A stretch of 23,572 nt of DNA from an uncultured cyanobacterium (GCA_947073895.1 CAMTNN010000004.1:1-23572), one strand, 5' to 3'; numbered from the stretch's first letter, positions 1 through 7,659 are shown. Numbers and translations are program-made. Notes: generated by a model not told the origin, from the sequence alone.

Positions 1-1
1 T

Positions 2-790
2 GTACGTGGCGGAATTTTAGGTGTGGAAATGATGGAGCCTCCAAAAATGTCTGCAAAGATGAGAGCAGATTTTGCTAAATTTGCAGAAGAAAAATTGTAT
101 ACAGATGAAGCAAAAAATTATATTGATGATTTAAGTCTAGAAATGCAGGCATGGATAGAAAACGCAATCAAAGAAAACCCTGATTTTGTGGAACAATACG
201 GGGGATTAAAAGGTAATGCAACTCAAATGTTAACTAAATATGTTCAATCGCATTTGGTTAGATACGATAGTTTCTCCAATACTACATTACCTTCTTTAAA
301 GGATGTTAAATTCCCTGAACTTACGGAAGCAGAACATGCAGAAGCAACTCAGTCTCTAATCGGTCATATAGAGACAATAGAAGGTAATGCAGGAAATCAG
401 GGACTGAATAATTTATTTGGTTCGAAATCTAAATTTAACCAGTATCAATTCTCTTATGAAGAAGTGCTTGCAAGAAATACGGCTGCAAAATATGAACTCA
501 CTAAGCTTCAATTAGAGCCTCAAACTCCTGAAATCGAAGCAAGAATTAAGGATTTGGAATTCCAGCTTAAATATAACGAAATCGGAAGCAGATTCTATAG
601 ATTGTATACAGAAGCTTTAAACCATCCTGAAGATGTGAAATTGAAAGCTGATTTGGCAGAATTGCAAAATGAGTTTAATAAATTGGATTCACAAAAAGCA
701 GGAAAACAATTAGATTACATTATAGATATGCAAATTCCTTACATGTCAGGCATGGGAGGTGATGCAATCTGGTACAATTGCTTCAAATAA
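2..790 (+). CDS. Unrecognised helical protein, 5' end cut by the window
   Basis: I do not recognise this protein. The frame is open to the left edge, reading V-R-G-G-I-L-G-V-E-M-M-E from base 2. The GTG at 23 is therefore probably an internal valine codon and the true start lies upstream; there is also no Shine-Dalgarno sequence before 23. The visible part is hydrophilic, rich in Glu, Lys, Leu and Asn, and has no membrane segment. The stretch from about residue 150 to 235 (counting from base 23) has the Leu/Glu/Lys spacing of long amphipathic helices or a coiled coil. It ends GDAIWYNCFK with TAA at 788-790. The ribE promoter box lies just after the stop, so ribE need not depend on read-through from this gene. 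A cytoplasmic or phage-like structural role is possible, but nothing visible decides it. Confidence 0.7.
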   Translation, partial: VRGGILGVEMMEPPKMSAKMRADFAKFAEEKLYTDEAKNYIDDLSLEMQAWIENAIKENPDFVEQYGGLKGNATQMLTKYVQSHLVRYDSFSNTTLPSLKDVKFPELTEAEHAEATQSLIGHIETIEGNAGNQGLNNLFGSKSKFNQYQFSYEEVLARNTAAKYELTKLQLEPQTPEIEARIKDLEFQLKYNEIGSRFYRLYTEALNHPEDVKLKADLAELQNEFNKLDSQKAGKQLDYIIDMQIPYMSGMGGDAIWYNCFK

Positions 791-810
791 ACATTAGTTT
801 GTGATACAAT
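782..810 (+). promoter_or_regulatory. Extended -10 promoter for ribE, leaderless arrangement
   Basis: TGATACAAT at 802-810 matches a TG-N extended -10 box. TTCAAA at 782-787 is a 4/6 match to the -35 consensus, with a 17-base spacer. Only six bases separate the -10 box from the ribE ATG at 817, so initiation at the usual distance would place the first transcribed base at or next to the A of the start codon. No GGAG-like sequence lies between 790 and 816. Confidence 0.6.
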
Positions 811-816
811 TGATTT

Positions 817-1434
817 ATGTTTACAGGCATCATAGAAGAATTAGGCAAAATCCAAAGTATCACGTCAGATAAAATTATAATTGAGTGTAAAACTGTACTT
901 GAAGATACAAAACTCGGAGACAGTATTGCAGTGAACGGTGTTTGTCTTACGGTTGTCAGGATTTCTGCAAATTCTTTTACTGCAGATATTTCGTCTGAAA
1001 CGTTCAAAGTTACTAATTTGAATTCATACAAAACGGGTGATTTTGTTAATCTTGAGCGTGCAATGTCTGCTAACGGGCGATTTGGCGGACATATTGTTTC
1101 AGGTCATATTGACGGGTTAGGTAAGTTTTTATCAGTAAATAAAAATTTTGAGTTGAGTTTTGAACTTCCGTCAGAGATTTCAAAGTATGTTATTAAAAAA
1201 GGTTCGATTGCTATTAATGGAATCAGCTTAACAATTGCGGGGGTAGAGGGAAATAAAATTAAGTTAGCTATCATCCCTCATACATTGGAAAACACGAATT
1301 TGAAGTATTTGAAATCAGGCGACTTTGTAAATATTGAGGTCGACATGTTATCTAAATATGTTGAAAAATTTTTATCAACAGTAGATAATAAATCAAACAT
1401 AAGTTTAGAATTTCTAATGGAAAACGGTTTTTAG
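817..1434 (+). CDS. ribE: Riboflavin synthase (alpha chain type)
   Basis: Converts two molecules of 6,7-dimethyl-8-ribityllumazine to riboflavin plus the pyrimidinedione, the last step of riboflavin synthesis. At 205 residues it has the usual family length. The two tandem lumazine-binding domains are visible as internal repeats. The first opens with the near-invariant MFTGIIEELG and has DSIAVNGVCLTV (35-46). The second has GGHIVSGHIDGLGK (90-103) and KGSIAINGISLTIA (128-141). The invariant N-terminus fixes the start although there is no Shine-Dalgarno sequence. The stop is one base before the ATG of ribBA, so the two are almost certainly translated from one mRNA. ribD and ribH are not in the window. 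Nothing in the upstream gap resembles an FMN riboswitch. Confidence 0.95.
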   Translation: MFTGIIEELGKIQSITSDKIIIECKTVLEDTKLGDSIAVNGVCLTVVRISANSFTADISSETFKVTNLNSYKTGDFVNLERAMSANGRFGGHIVSGHIDGLGKFLSVNKNFELSFELPSEISKYVIKKGSIAINGISLTIAGVEGNKIKLAIIPHTLENTNLKYLKSGDFVNIEVDMLSKYVEKFLSTVDNKSNISLEFLMENGF

Positions 1435-1435
1435 T

Positions 1436-2647
1436 ATGGAATACACAAATCAATTCAGTTCAATAGAAGAAGCTATCGAGGATTTCAGAGTAGGGAAACC
1501 TTTGATTGTTGCTGATGATGAGGATAGAGAAAACGAAGGCGACTTGATTATTTCTGCCGAGTTTGCAACTCCTGAGTTTATCAACTTTATGGCGCGCGAA
1601 TGCCGTGGATTGATTTGTCTTGCGATTTCATCAGAAATTGCGGAAAAGCTTGATTTGCCTCAAATGGTTCAGAAAAATACCGAAAGTATGCAAACCGCAT
1701 TTTCATTAAGTATTGATGCTCATCCGAAATATGGTGTTACTACAGGAATTTCTGCTTATGACAGAGCAAAAACTATTGAAGTTGCTATTGCTCCCGATGC
1801 AGTTCCTTCTGATTTGAGACGTCCAGGACACATGTTTCCTTGCGTTGCAAGAAGAGGCGGTGTTTTAAAACGCTGCGGGCACACAGAAGCCGTTGTTGAT
1901 TTAGCCAAAATTTGCGGACATAGACCTGCAGGCGTTATGTGCGAAATTATGGCAGAAGACGGACAAATGGCTCGTCGCGATGCTTTGAGCGAGTTTGCGA
2001 AGAAACATAATATTAAATTTATTACTGTTTCTGATTTGATTGCTTATAGACTCAAAAAAGAAAAATTTGTAACAAGAGAGGTTGAAGTCTTTTTACCGAC
2101 TCAATTCGGAGATTTTAATATAATCGGGTATTTGGATAATATTACAGGCTGTGAGCATGTTGCGCTTGTTAAAGATGACGGCTCAAATAAGATTCCTCTT
2201 GTACGTGTGCACAGTGAATGTTTAACAGGCGATATTTTCCATAGTTTAAAATGCGATTGCAATTGGCAGTTACACGAAGCTCTCAAAATGATTCAAGAGC
2301 ATGGAAAAGGTGCTTTAATCTATATGAAAGACCACGAAGGCCGCGGAATTGGTTTAATCAATAAATTAAAAGCATATAAACTTCAAGAAGAAGGACAGGA
2401 TACTGTTGAAGCGAATGTTTCTTTAGGTTTTGCACCGGATTTAAGAAACTATGGTGTCGGAGCTCAAATAATTCTTGATTTAGGGTTTAATAATTTTAAT
2501 TTGATTACAAATAATCCTAAGAAAATTATAGGTTTAAAAGGTTATGGATTAACAATCCATGAAAATATTAATATTAAATCGGAAGTGAATAAGTATAACG
2601 AAAGATACATCAACACCAAGCGTGAAAAGATGCATCATATAATGTAA
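1436..2647 (+). CDS. ribBA: Bifunctional DHBP synthase / GTP cyclohydrolase II
   Basis: Supplies both precursors of riboflavin. The N-terminal half (about 1-205) makes 3,4-dihydroxy-2-butanone 4-phosphate from ribulose 5-phosphate; the C-terminal half (about 206-400) opens GTP to the diaminopyrimidine. The first domain shows DDEDRENEGDL (27-37), the acidic metal-binding loop, then RRPGHMFP (128-135) and GHTEA (148-152). The second shows SECLTGDIFHSLKCDC (260-275), whose Cys262, Cys273 and Cys275 match the zinc ligands, then DHEGRGIGL (299-307), LRNYGVGAQI (336-345) and ITNNPKK (357-363). All key motifs of both domains are present, so both activities are expected. The start one base after ribE suggests translational coupling. 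A short tail after about residue 385 is not conserved in families I know. Confidence 0.96.
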   Translation: MEYTNQFSSIEEAIEDFRVGKPLIVADDEDRENEGDLIISAEFATPEFINFMARECRGLICLAISSEIAEKLDLPQMVQKNTESMQTAFSLSIDAHPKYGVTTGISAYDRAKTIEVAIAPDAVPSDLRRPGHMFPCVARRGGVLKRCGHTEAVVDLAKICGHRPAGVMCEIMAEDGQMARRDALSEFAKKHNIKFITVSDLIAYRLKKEKFVTREVEVFLPTQFGDFNIIGYLDNITGCEHVALVKDDGSNKIPLVRVHSECLTGDIFHSLKCDCNWQLHEALKMIQEHGKGALIYMKDHEGRGIGLINKLKAYKLQEEGQDTVEANVSLGFAPDLRNYGVGAQIILDLGFNNFNLITNNPKKIIGLKGYGLTIHENINIKSEVNKYNERYINTKREKMHHIM

Positions 2648-2657
2648 GGAAAATTTT

Positions 2658-3656
2658 ATGGCGGAAATTACAAATTACGAAGCAGAATTACTCACAAGTG
2701 ACTCTTATAAAATTTTTAAGGGTGTTTATAATGATTTCAAATCAAAAGCTGTAAGTGAGTATAAATTTGAGCTTGATCCGCTTGAACATGAAGAGTTTAT
2801 TGATGCGGTGGAAAAGGGTTATCTTAAGTGTATTGTGCTTAAAGAAAATCAGATTCCTACTGCTTTTTTAGTTTATACAACTTCAATTTCCGAATCTATT
2901 GAACTTAATCTTATTCACTGTTTAGGGGCAGAAAATGAAACTGCAAAGCAAAAAGTTCTTATAGAAAAATTTCTTGAATTAACAGAAGCTGACCGCCAAA
3001 ATAAAGTTGTTTCTTATCCAATGCTCGGACATCAATCAGTATTTACGGCTGATATTGCTAAATACGGGTTTAAATTTATCGGGCTTGCAGTATTGAGATT
3101 TATCATGGGAAATGCTTCTTCTGAAAGAATCTTGGAAAATATGAAGCTTGCAGATAAGCCTGATGAATATAAAATCGTAAGTTATGATGACAATTATAGA
3201 GCTGATGCAATAAGAGTTATCCATGAATCGTTTAAAGATACTCAGGATGCGGTTTATGATACCCGTTATAAATCTATTGATGGCACAACGGATATTATTA
3301 ACAAAGTTGTTGAAAATATTTACGGAGAATTTTTACCTGAGGCAACTTCTGTTTTGCTTCATAATGATAAACCATGCGGGTTTGCATTCGCAAATATTAC
3401 AGGCGGTAAGATTGCAAATATTCCGCTTGTCGCAATTGAAAAAAATCATAGAGGTAATGGATTTTCAGAGTTGTTATTAAATCGTACAATCAAAACTATG
3501 GTTGATTGGACTAAACTCGGTAAGAGAAATTTTTCCGAAGTTAACGTAACAACCGAAACTAATAATTATAAAGCATTAAAAATGTATAGAAAGATAGGTT
3601 TTAGAGAAGATTATTGTTACCCTCAAGCTTATCTTGTGCAAAAACGTAAAAAATAA
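2658..3656 (+). CDS. GNAT-family N-acetyltransferase, probably two GNAT-like domains
   Basis: Probably transfers an acetyl group from acetyl-CoA to an unknown amine. The C-terminal domain (about 171-328) shows the acetyl-CoA pyrophosphate loop as HRGNGF (264-269), preceded by the strand IPLVAIE, followed by a helix. It then has NNYKALKMYRKIGFR (302-316), the usual N-x-x-A-x-x-x-Y-x-x-x-G-F end of GNAT folds. The first 170 residues end a similar unit with DIAKYGFKFIG and look like a degenerate GNAT domain without the CoA loop, as in mycothiol-synthase-like or double-GNAT proteins; that part is inference. AAGGAA precedes the ATG at a normal distance, ten bases after ribBA, so it is probably in the riboflavin operon. 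The substrate cannot be read from the sequence. Confidence 0.8.
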   Translation: MAEITNYEAELLTSDSYKIFKGVYNDFKSKAVSEYKFELDPLEHEEFIDAVEKGYLKCIVLKENQIPTAFLVYTTSISESIELNLIHCLGAENETAKQKVLIEKFLELTEADRQNKVVSYPMLGHQSVFTADIAKYGFKFIGLAVLRFIMGNASSERILENMKLADKPDEYKIVSYDDNYRADAIRVIHESFKDTQDAVYDTRYKSIDGTTDIINKVVENIYGEFLPEATSVLLHNDKPCGFAFANITGGKIANIPLVAIEKNHRGNGFSELLLNRTIKTMVDWTKLGKRNFSEVNVTTETNNYKALKMYRKIGFREDYCYPQAYLVQKRKK

Positions 3657-3659
3657 TTA

Positions 3660-3668
3660 TGGTATAGT
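3660..3668 (+). promoter_or_regulatory. Extended -10 box for the SLH protein gene
   Basis: TGGTATAGT (TG-N-TATAGT) lies four bases after the stop of the upstream gene. I see no convincing -35 at 16-18 bases, which is typical where the TG extension compensates. Initiation near 3675 would give a leader of about 40 bases. Confidence 0.55.
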
Positions 3669-3683
3669 AGAGAGTAAAATTAA

Positions 3684-3700
3684 CAGCTTTTAAAAAGCTG
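3684..3700 (+). promoter_or_regulatory. Small leader hairpin before the SLH gene
   Basis: CAGCTTTT, one A, then AAAAGCTG forms an exact inverted repeat, starting about nine bases after the predicted transcription start and ending just before the strong Shine-Dalgarno AAAGGAG (3705-3711). It leaves the ribosome site free, so an mRNA-stabilising 5' stem is the simplest reading. Confidence 0.4.
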
Positions 3701-3715
3701 AATGAAAGGAGAAGT

Positions 3716-5128
3716 ATGAAAATTTCTAAACAACTTTTACTCGCAGTAAGCGTAATGGCTTTATCAGCAGGCGTTTCTATGGCTGATGATTCAGTTCAAG
3801 CTTATGCGCACCCAACTCTTTTCGGCTCACAAAGTCAAACTCTTCAAACAGTTGACTCTGATGTAGTAGTTGGTGGTAAAATTTACAAGCCATGTGATGC
3901 AAAAACAATTAACAAAAAACAAAATGTTGTTGTTGGTCGCGGTGCTAAACAGTCTTTAGATGATATGAAGGCTAAAATGGATCAAAGAAGAGGAAATCTT
4001 CATGACCCTAAAATGCCTGTATTACGTTCTGAATTAGCGTTCTTGATTTCAGAAGGTTTAGGATTATCAAAAGGTAATGAAACTAAATATACTGACCTTG
4101 AAACAGGTTACTGGGCAAAAACTGAAATCGAAAGAGTTTTAACTGCTGATGTTATGATTGGTTACCCTGATTCAACATTCAAACCTGACAGAGCAATCAC
4201 TAAGGCAGAAGTTTTCTGTACATTTGCTAAATTAATGAATATTGATGCAAGCAAAACAGCTACTCCAACTCTTAACGGAAGAACAATTAAGTATGTTCCT
4301 GAGTGGGCTTACGCTGCAACAAACGAAGTTGTTGCTTCAGGCTTGTTGAACTTAGTTCCAAACACAGATAAAGTTATCAATGACGAATATCTTTCAAAAG
4401 AACAAGTTGCTTACTTTATTTCTGCAATGAAAAATAATTTCCAAATTGATTTAACAAACGGTGCAATCGGTTGTGCTACAAAATATGAACCTGTTGCAGT
4501 AAAAATCAAATTATCAGAAAGACTAAGTGCAAGAACATCACAAGTTGGCGAAACATTCTCAGCTAAAACAACAGCTGATGTTAAACTTGACGGAAAATGC
4601 TTCCCAGCTGGTTCAACTGTTTATGGTCATGTAATTTCTGTTTCAAGACCTGGCGTTAAAAACCCTGGTTATCTTGAAGTTGCATTTGATAAAATCAAAA
4701 ATGGCGACACTTGTGCAGAATTCCCTAAAAAGCTTTCAAGTGCACAAGTTGATGTAATGAAAAATCCTAACATCGCTTCAAGATTGTTAGCATCTCCTGT
4801 TGCATTCGTTGGCAGAACAGCTGGTGTTGCAGGCAGAACAGTTTCATCTGTTGCGGAAGTTATTTCTAATACAGCTGAAGAATCAGTAAGTGATATTTCA
4901 GATGCTTTATGTGATACATTCTCACTTCATCCTCTTAAAGGCGCTAAGAGCCTTGGAAGCAGTGTAGTTGCTATCGGTAAAGGTGTTTGGGATATTTCTA
5001 AATTAACAGTTAGCTGTCCTTTTGGCGTGCTATATGAATTCGTTGATGAATGCAAATACATCATCGTTCCTAACACAACTAACGATTCAAGCTTGAATCC
5101 TGATGAAGAACTTACTATCATCTTTTAG
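3716..5128 (+). CDS. Exported SLH-domain envelope protein
   Basis: A probable cell-envelope protein. The N-terminus is a clear signal peptide (Lys5, then a hydrophobic core to about residue 20), with likely cleavage after S-M-A at 23. One SLH domain is readable at about 101-176, with the typical YWA (132-134), IGYPDSTFKPDRAITKAEV (148-166) and a following hydrophobic helix. A second, weaker SLH copy runs from about 192 to 240 (PEWAYAATNEVVASGLL). SLH domains bind peptidoglycan or its secondary polymers; in cyanobacterial-type diderms they tie outer-membrane proteins to the wall. Residues 260-330 look like a small beta domain (ERLSARTSQVGETFSAK, FPAGSTVYGHV), and the rest is unrecognised, including a Gly/Ser/Ala/Val-rich part at 355-425. 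I see no obvious 16-strand porin barrel. It has its own promoter, a strong ribosome site and a strong terminator, and so looks like a highly expressed single gene. Confidence 0.85.
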   Translation: MKISKQLLLAVSVMALSAGVSMADDSVQAYAHPTLFGSQSQTLQTVDSDVVVGGKIYKPCDAKTINKKQNVVVGRGAKQSLDDMKAKMDQRRGNLHDPKMPVLRSELAFLISEGLGLSKGNETKYTDLETGYWAKTEIERVLTADVMIGYPDSTFKPDRAITKAEVFCTFAKLMNIDASKTATPTLNGRTIKYVPEWAYAATNEVVASGLLNLVPNTDKVINDEYLSKEQVAYFISAMKNNFQIDLTNGAIGCATKYEPVAVKIKLSERLSARTSQVGETFSAKTTADVKLDGKCFPAGSTVYGHVISVSRPGVKNPGYLEVAFDKIKNGDTCAEFPKKLSSAQVDVMKNPNIASRLLASPVAFVGRTAGVAGRTVSSVAEVISNTAEESVSDISDALCDTFSLHPLKGAKSLGSSVVAIGKGVWDISKLTVSCPFGVLYEFVDECKYIIVPNTTNDSSLNPDEELTIIF

Positions 5129-5156
5129 GATGAAGTTTTAAGTTATCATAATCACG

Positions 5157-5190
5157 CGAGGCGGACATTTTGTCCGCCTCGTTTGTTATA
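5157..5190 (+). terminator. Strong rho-independent terminator after the SLH gene
   Basis: An 11-base perfect GC-rich stem (CGAGGCGGACA, 5157-5167, with TGTCCGCCTCG, 5171-5181) closes a TTT loop and is followed by TTTGTTATATT. It starts 28 bases after the stop codon. Confidence 0.93.
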
Positions 5191-5275
5191 TTAATTTTTG
5201 TTACAACAAACTCTACAACCATGCAAATTTTATTTTTTTCCCGGTTTAACGAAAGTAAATATATAGGAGTAGTTT

Positions 5276-6424
5276 ATGCAAATTGTAGGAAAATCTTTTA
5301 ACAGTAATCAAATCAAAAATAATACAAATTTTGGAGCGAAAGGGGTGCGCAACCCGCAAAAATTACTGACGGATAAGACTATGCAGGTTATTAGTTCTGC
5401 TATTGCTGCTACGGGAATTGCAGGTATAGCTTTACAAAAAGAGGCTAATGATTATGCTGCTGTATTTGATAAAGAAGTTCGTAAAACAGAATTGAGAAAG
5501 ATTTCTCCTGACATTATGGCAGAAGTTATGGATGTTGCTCCGATTCTTATTGAAACAATTATAACTGACAGAAACAGTAGCGGACATACTCGGGGGTTGC
5601 GGGATAATACATTAAGGCTTCTGGTTGACACATATGATACTGATCCGGAATTGACTGAAAAACTTCTTTTAGAAAAGGATAAGGACGGTGCTTATAAATA
5701 CTCTGCAACACAAATTGATTTTCTTGTAAACTTAAATAAGGAAATGCCTGAAGCATATAATCTTGCATTAGAAAATTTACCTTTCGTAAAGAATTTTGTT
5801 GACCAGTATGATGATAAGGGTAATCCTTTGTATGGCCAAAATGATATTTTATCTTGTTATGAAGCGTCAAAATTAAATCCTGATTTTACGCAAATATTGA
5901 TTAAACAGCGTGATAAAGACGGTAAGTCCAGATTTAGCGGAGAACAAGTAAAATATATAGTTGAAAACTATAATGAAAAAGATGAATATTTATCATATCT
6001 TTTGAAGACAAAAAGTATTATTGGATATGATGATTCATATCTTGATTCATCACAGATTTTGACATTGTTACGAATGGCAAAAGATGAGAAGACACAGGCG
6101 ATTGTTAAAAAACTAATAAATAATAAAAATAGTTATTTTTTATGTTATGATAAATTGATTAAATTACTAGAAAATCCTGATATTACATTTGCAGATTTGT
6201 CAAATGAGATGTTTCCATTTAATAATGAAGCAGCACTGAATATTTATGCTATGATTAACGGGAAAATTGATTCTGACAAGATAAGTGAGATTCTTTCGAT
6301 TAAGAAAACGAATACTTTTCCGAGATACTATATTAGTGATTTGAAACGTTATCCTGAGTTGTTTACCGAGACAGCTAATGAAGTAATTGAAAAGAAGTTT
6401 AGGCGACGCTTAATGGACTTTTGA
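5276..6424 (+). CDS. Unrecognised helical-repeat protein with N-terminal N-F-G-A-K motif
   Basis: I cannot assign a function. AGGAG (5265-5269) precedes the ATG by six bases. Residues 1-30 are polar and disordered-looking, with NFGAKG at 18-23; short N-terminal F-G-A-K motifs recur in uncharacterised Gastranaerophilales proteins as I remember them. A hydrophobic, Ala/Ile/Gly-rich segment at 36-53 could be a single membrane helix. From about 124 to 281 the chain is built of roughly 34-38-residue units, each with a charged turn followed by two helices: EKDKDGAYKYSATQI (133-147), QYDDKGNPLYGQNDI (177-191), QRDKDGKSRFSGEQV (211-225), and a worn copy IIGYDDSYLDSSQI (248-261). The pattern suggests an alpha-solenoid scaffold for protein binding. 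The stop abuts the stop of the convergent gene, with no terminator between them. Confidence 0.8.
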   Translation: MQIVGKSFNSNQIKNNTNFGAKGVRNPQKLLTDKTMQVISSAIAATGIAGIALQKEANDYAAVFDKEVRKTELRKISPDIMAEVMDVAPILIETIITDRNSSGHTRGLRDNTLRLLVDTYDTDPELTEKLLLEKDKDGAYKYSATQIDFLVNLNKEMPEAYNLALENLPFVKNFVDQYDDKGNPLYGQNDILSCYEASKLNPDFTQILIKQRDKDGKSRFSGEQVKYIVENYNEKDEYLSYLLKTKSIIGYDDSYLDSSQILTLLRMAKDEKTQAIVKKLINNKNSYFLCYDKLIKLLENPDITFADLSNEMFPFNNEAALNIYAMINGKIDSDKISEILSIKKTNTFPRYYISDLKRYPELFTETANEVIEKKFRRRLMDF

Positions 6425-6973
6425 TTAAATGCCGAACTGAGCTCTATAAAAGCTGCTGCTTGCGATTTTGTCTTGAATATAGTTGTTGCCGTCTTGAGAA
6501 GATGCAAGGTGTAAGTTAGAAATCTTATCTAATCTTTTTGTTAATTTTGTTTCAGGATAAGTTGTTGAATTGTTTTTCAATTTAGCCCAGCAAGCTGCTT
6601 CTTTCTGAGTAGCTGTTGTTTCTTCTTCTAAAGTTGCTTTTCTTGCAACGTGACAGCTTTCATGAGCGATAAGACAAGCAATTTGTTCAATCGGAGCGTT
6701 TTTGTAAGCTGAGTTGATATAGATAACTCTTCTTCCATAGTTGTCATAAGTATTTGCTGCATAAACTGTGCCGTAGCTGTTTAAATTATAGAATTTGATT
6801 TTAACGGAATTCTTTTTAAGGTTAGCGAACACATCGTATTCACCGTTTTGTTCCAATAATTTCATTGCTGAAATAATTGTTGCATCATTTGAAAACTTTT
6901 CTAAGTCATATGCAAATACTTGTGTCATTGTTAACGCAAAGAATGCGAACAACGCGATAAACGCTTTTTTCAT
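6425..6973 (-). CDS. Small exported HExxH protein, putative zinc metallopeptidase
   Basis: This is the only minus-strand gene. Its 182 residues begin with a good signal peptide (MKKAFIALFAFFALTMTQVFA), probably cleaved after A21. The core motif IAHESCHVA places H104-E105-S-C-H108 as a zinc-binding HExxH. The following EEETTATQKEAACWAKL (116-132) offers E118 or E125 as the third ligand, in the way gluzincin-type proteins use an E-x-x-A helix. No transmembrane segment follows, so it is probably periplasmic or secreted. It is short for a peptidase: a catalytic domain without accessory parts, or an inactive relative. GGAG lies nine bases before the ATG on its own strand. It converges on the preceding gene with the two stop codons directly adjacent. 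Confidence 0.78.
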   Translation of the reverse strand: MKKAFIALFAFFALTMTQVFAYDLEKFSNDATIISAMKLLEQNGEYDVFANLKKNSVKIKFYNLNSYGTVYAANTYDNYGRRVIYINSAYKNAPIEQIACLIAHESCHVARKATLEEETTATQKEAACWAKLKNNSTTYPETKLTKRLDKISNLHLASSQDGNNYIQDKIASSSFYRAQFGI

Positions 6974-7063
6974 TATGCCAAACTCCGAATAACTATTAAC
7001 TACATTCCCGTTGATGTCAGTGTTATCGGCAATTTTGGAGGAATCTTTAGGGGTAAATTGAGC

Positions 7064-7084
7064 TTTGTTACATACCGTAACAAA
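7064..7084. promoter_or_regulatory. Perfect inverted repeat, candidate operator in a divergent intergenic region
   Basis: TTTGTTAC, five bases, GTAACAAA: an exact 8-base dyad with the size and symmetry of a homodimeric regulator site. It lies about 90 bases upstream of the minus-strand HExxH gene, within the 327-base gap 6974-7300. A lone half-site TTTGTTAC also occurs at 5196-5203, in another intergenic region. I cannot name the regulator. Confidence 0.5.
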
Positions 7085-7128
7085 TGTTTACTCAAGCACA
7101 TGTTTTTGAGGGTAAAATGAATGAATTG

Positions 7129-7172
7129 TTAAGAAATGTGTTTACAATTTTTGTCATCTTTACATTTCTTAA
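7129..7172. repeat. Long-spaced inverted repeat in the divergent intergenic region
   Basis: TTAAGAAATGT (7129-7139) is repeated exactly inverted as ACATTTCTTAA (7162-7172), with 22 bases between. Two TTTACA copies (7141-7146 and 7159-7164) lie in or next to the spacer. It could be two operator half-sites about three helical turns apart, or an AT-rich RNA stem. It is not followed by a T-run on either strand, so I do not call it a terminator. Confidence 0.5.
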
Positions 7173-7251
7173 TATGAATGTAAACTTTTGTGAATATATA
7201 TGTTTTAGCTAGCAAAAAAAATTATTTTCCCGTTTTAGTATGAATGGATGG

Positions 7252-7278
7252 TTGAACAAACGAGTGATATGATATAAT
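7252..7278 (+). promoter_or_regulatory. Promoter for the 7301 gene (extended -10)
   Basis: TGATATAAT at 7270-7278 is a full consensus -10 with the TG extension. TTGAAC at 7252-7257 is a -35-like box with a short 15-base spacer. Initiation near 7285 leaves a leader of about 16 bases that contains just the Shine-Dalgarno AGTGAGG (7286-7292). It probably also drives thyX and the gene after it. Confidence 0.7.
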
Positions 7279-7300
7279 AATTTAAAGTGAGGTATATGAC

Positions 7301-7624
7301 ATGAGTGAAATTAATGGTCCTAAAATTAGTCTTAATCAAGTAAATTATGCAGGTTTGCAGAAAAATGCTCCAGAACAGCCGGAAGTTATTGATGTAAAAC
7401 CACAATTAACAGATTTTTCTGATTCAAAAGCAGAGGCTTTGGGTCGTTCAATGTTGTTTAAAGGTGCAGATGATGTTAATAATGATTTGAAGGCACTTAT
7501 GGAAAATCCGCAGATTGCTGATAATTCTGATGAGGTTTTTGAAACAGCATTTAAAGCAGCGCAGGCAGCAGGGTTGGAAAATCCTTATGAAGAAGCTGCA
7601 AGTGCTTCTACAACAGCAGTTTAG
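7301..7624 (+). CDS. Small hypothetical protein upstream of thyX
   Basis: I do not recognise this 107-residue protein. It is acidic and Ala-rich, without a signal peptide, membrane segment or cysteine. Residues 1-38 look disordered. From about 44 (KAEALGRSMLFKGADD) to 92 it should be helical, including FETAFKAAQAAGLENPYEEA (81-100), and it ends in a low-complexity A/S/T tail. It has a convincing promoter and ribosome site of its own, and no terminator separates it from thyX 35 bases downstream, so the two are probably cotranscribed. That says little about function. Confidence 0.75.
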   Translation: MSEINGPKISLNQVNYAGLQKNAPEQPEVIDVKPQLTDFSDSKAEALGRSMLFKGADDVNNDLKALMENPQIADNSDEVFETAFKAAQAAGLENPYEEAASASTTAV

Positions 7625-7659
7625 TATTTTTAAGATTAGGGAAGAGAGAGACGAAAAAG

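Noticed and set aside
780..816. FMN riboswitch ahead of the riboflavin genes
   Set aside because: Only 26 bases separate the upstream stop from ribE, and none of the conserved RFN-element segments are visible.
5559..5870. 103-residue minus-strand ORF within the helical-repeat gene
   Set aside because: Fully antisense to a gene with a good ribosome site; no start signal or recognisable motif of its own.
5600..6120. EF-hand or dockerin calcium loops in the helical-repeat protein
   Set aside because: The D-x-D-G part matches, but the bidentate Glu at loop position 12 is missing in every unit and the spacing to the next helix differs.
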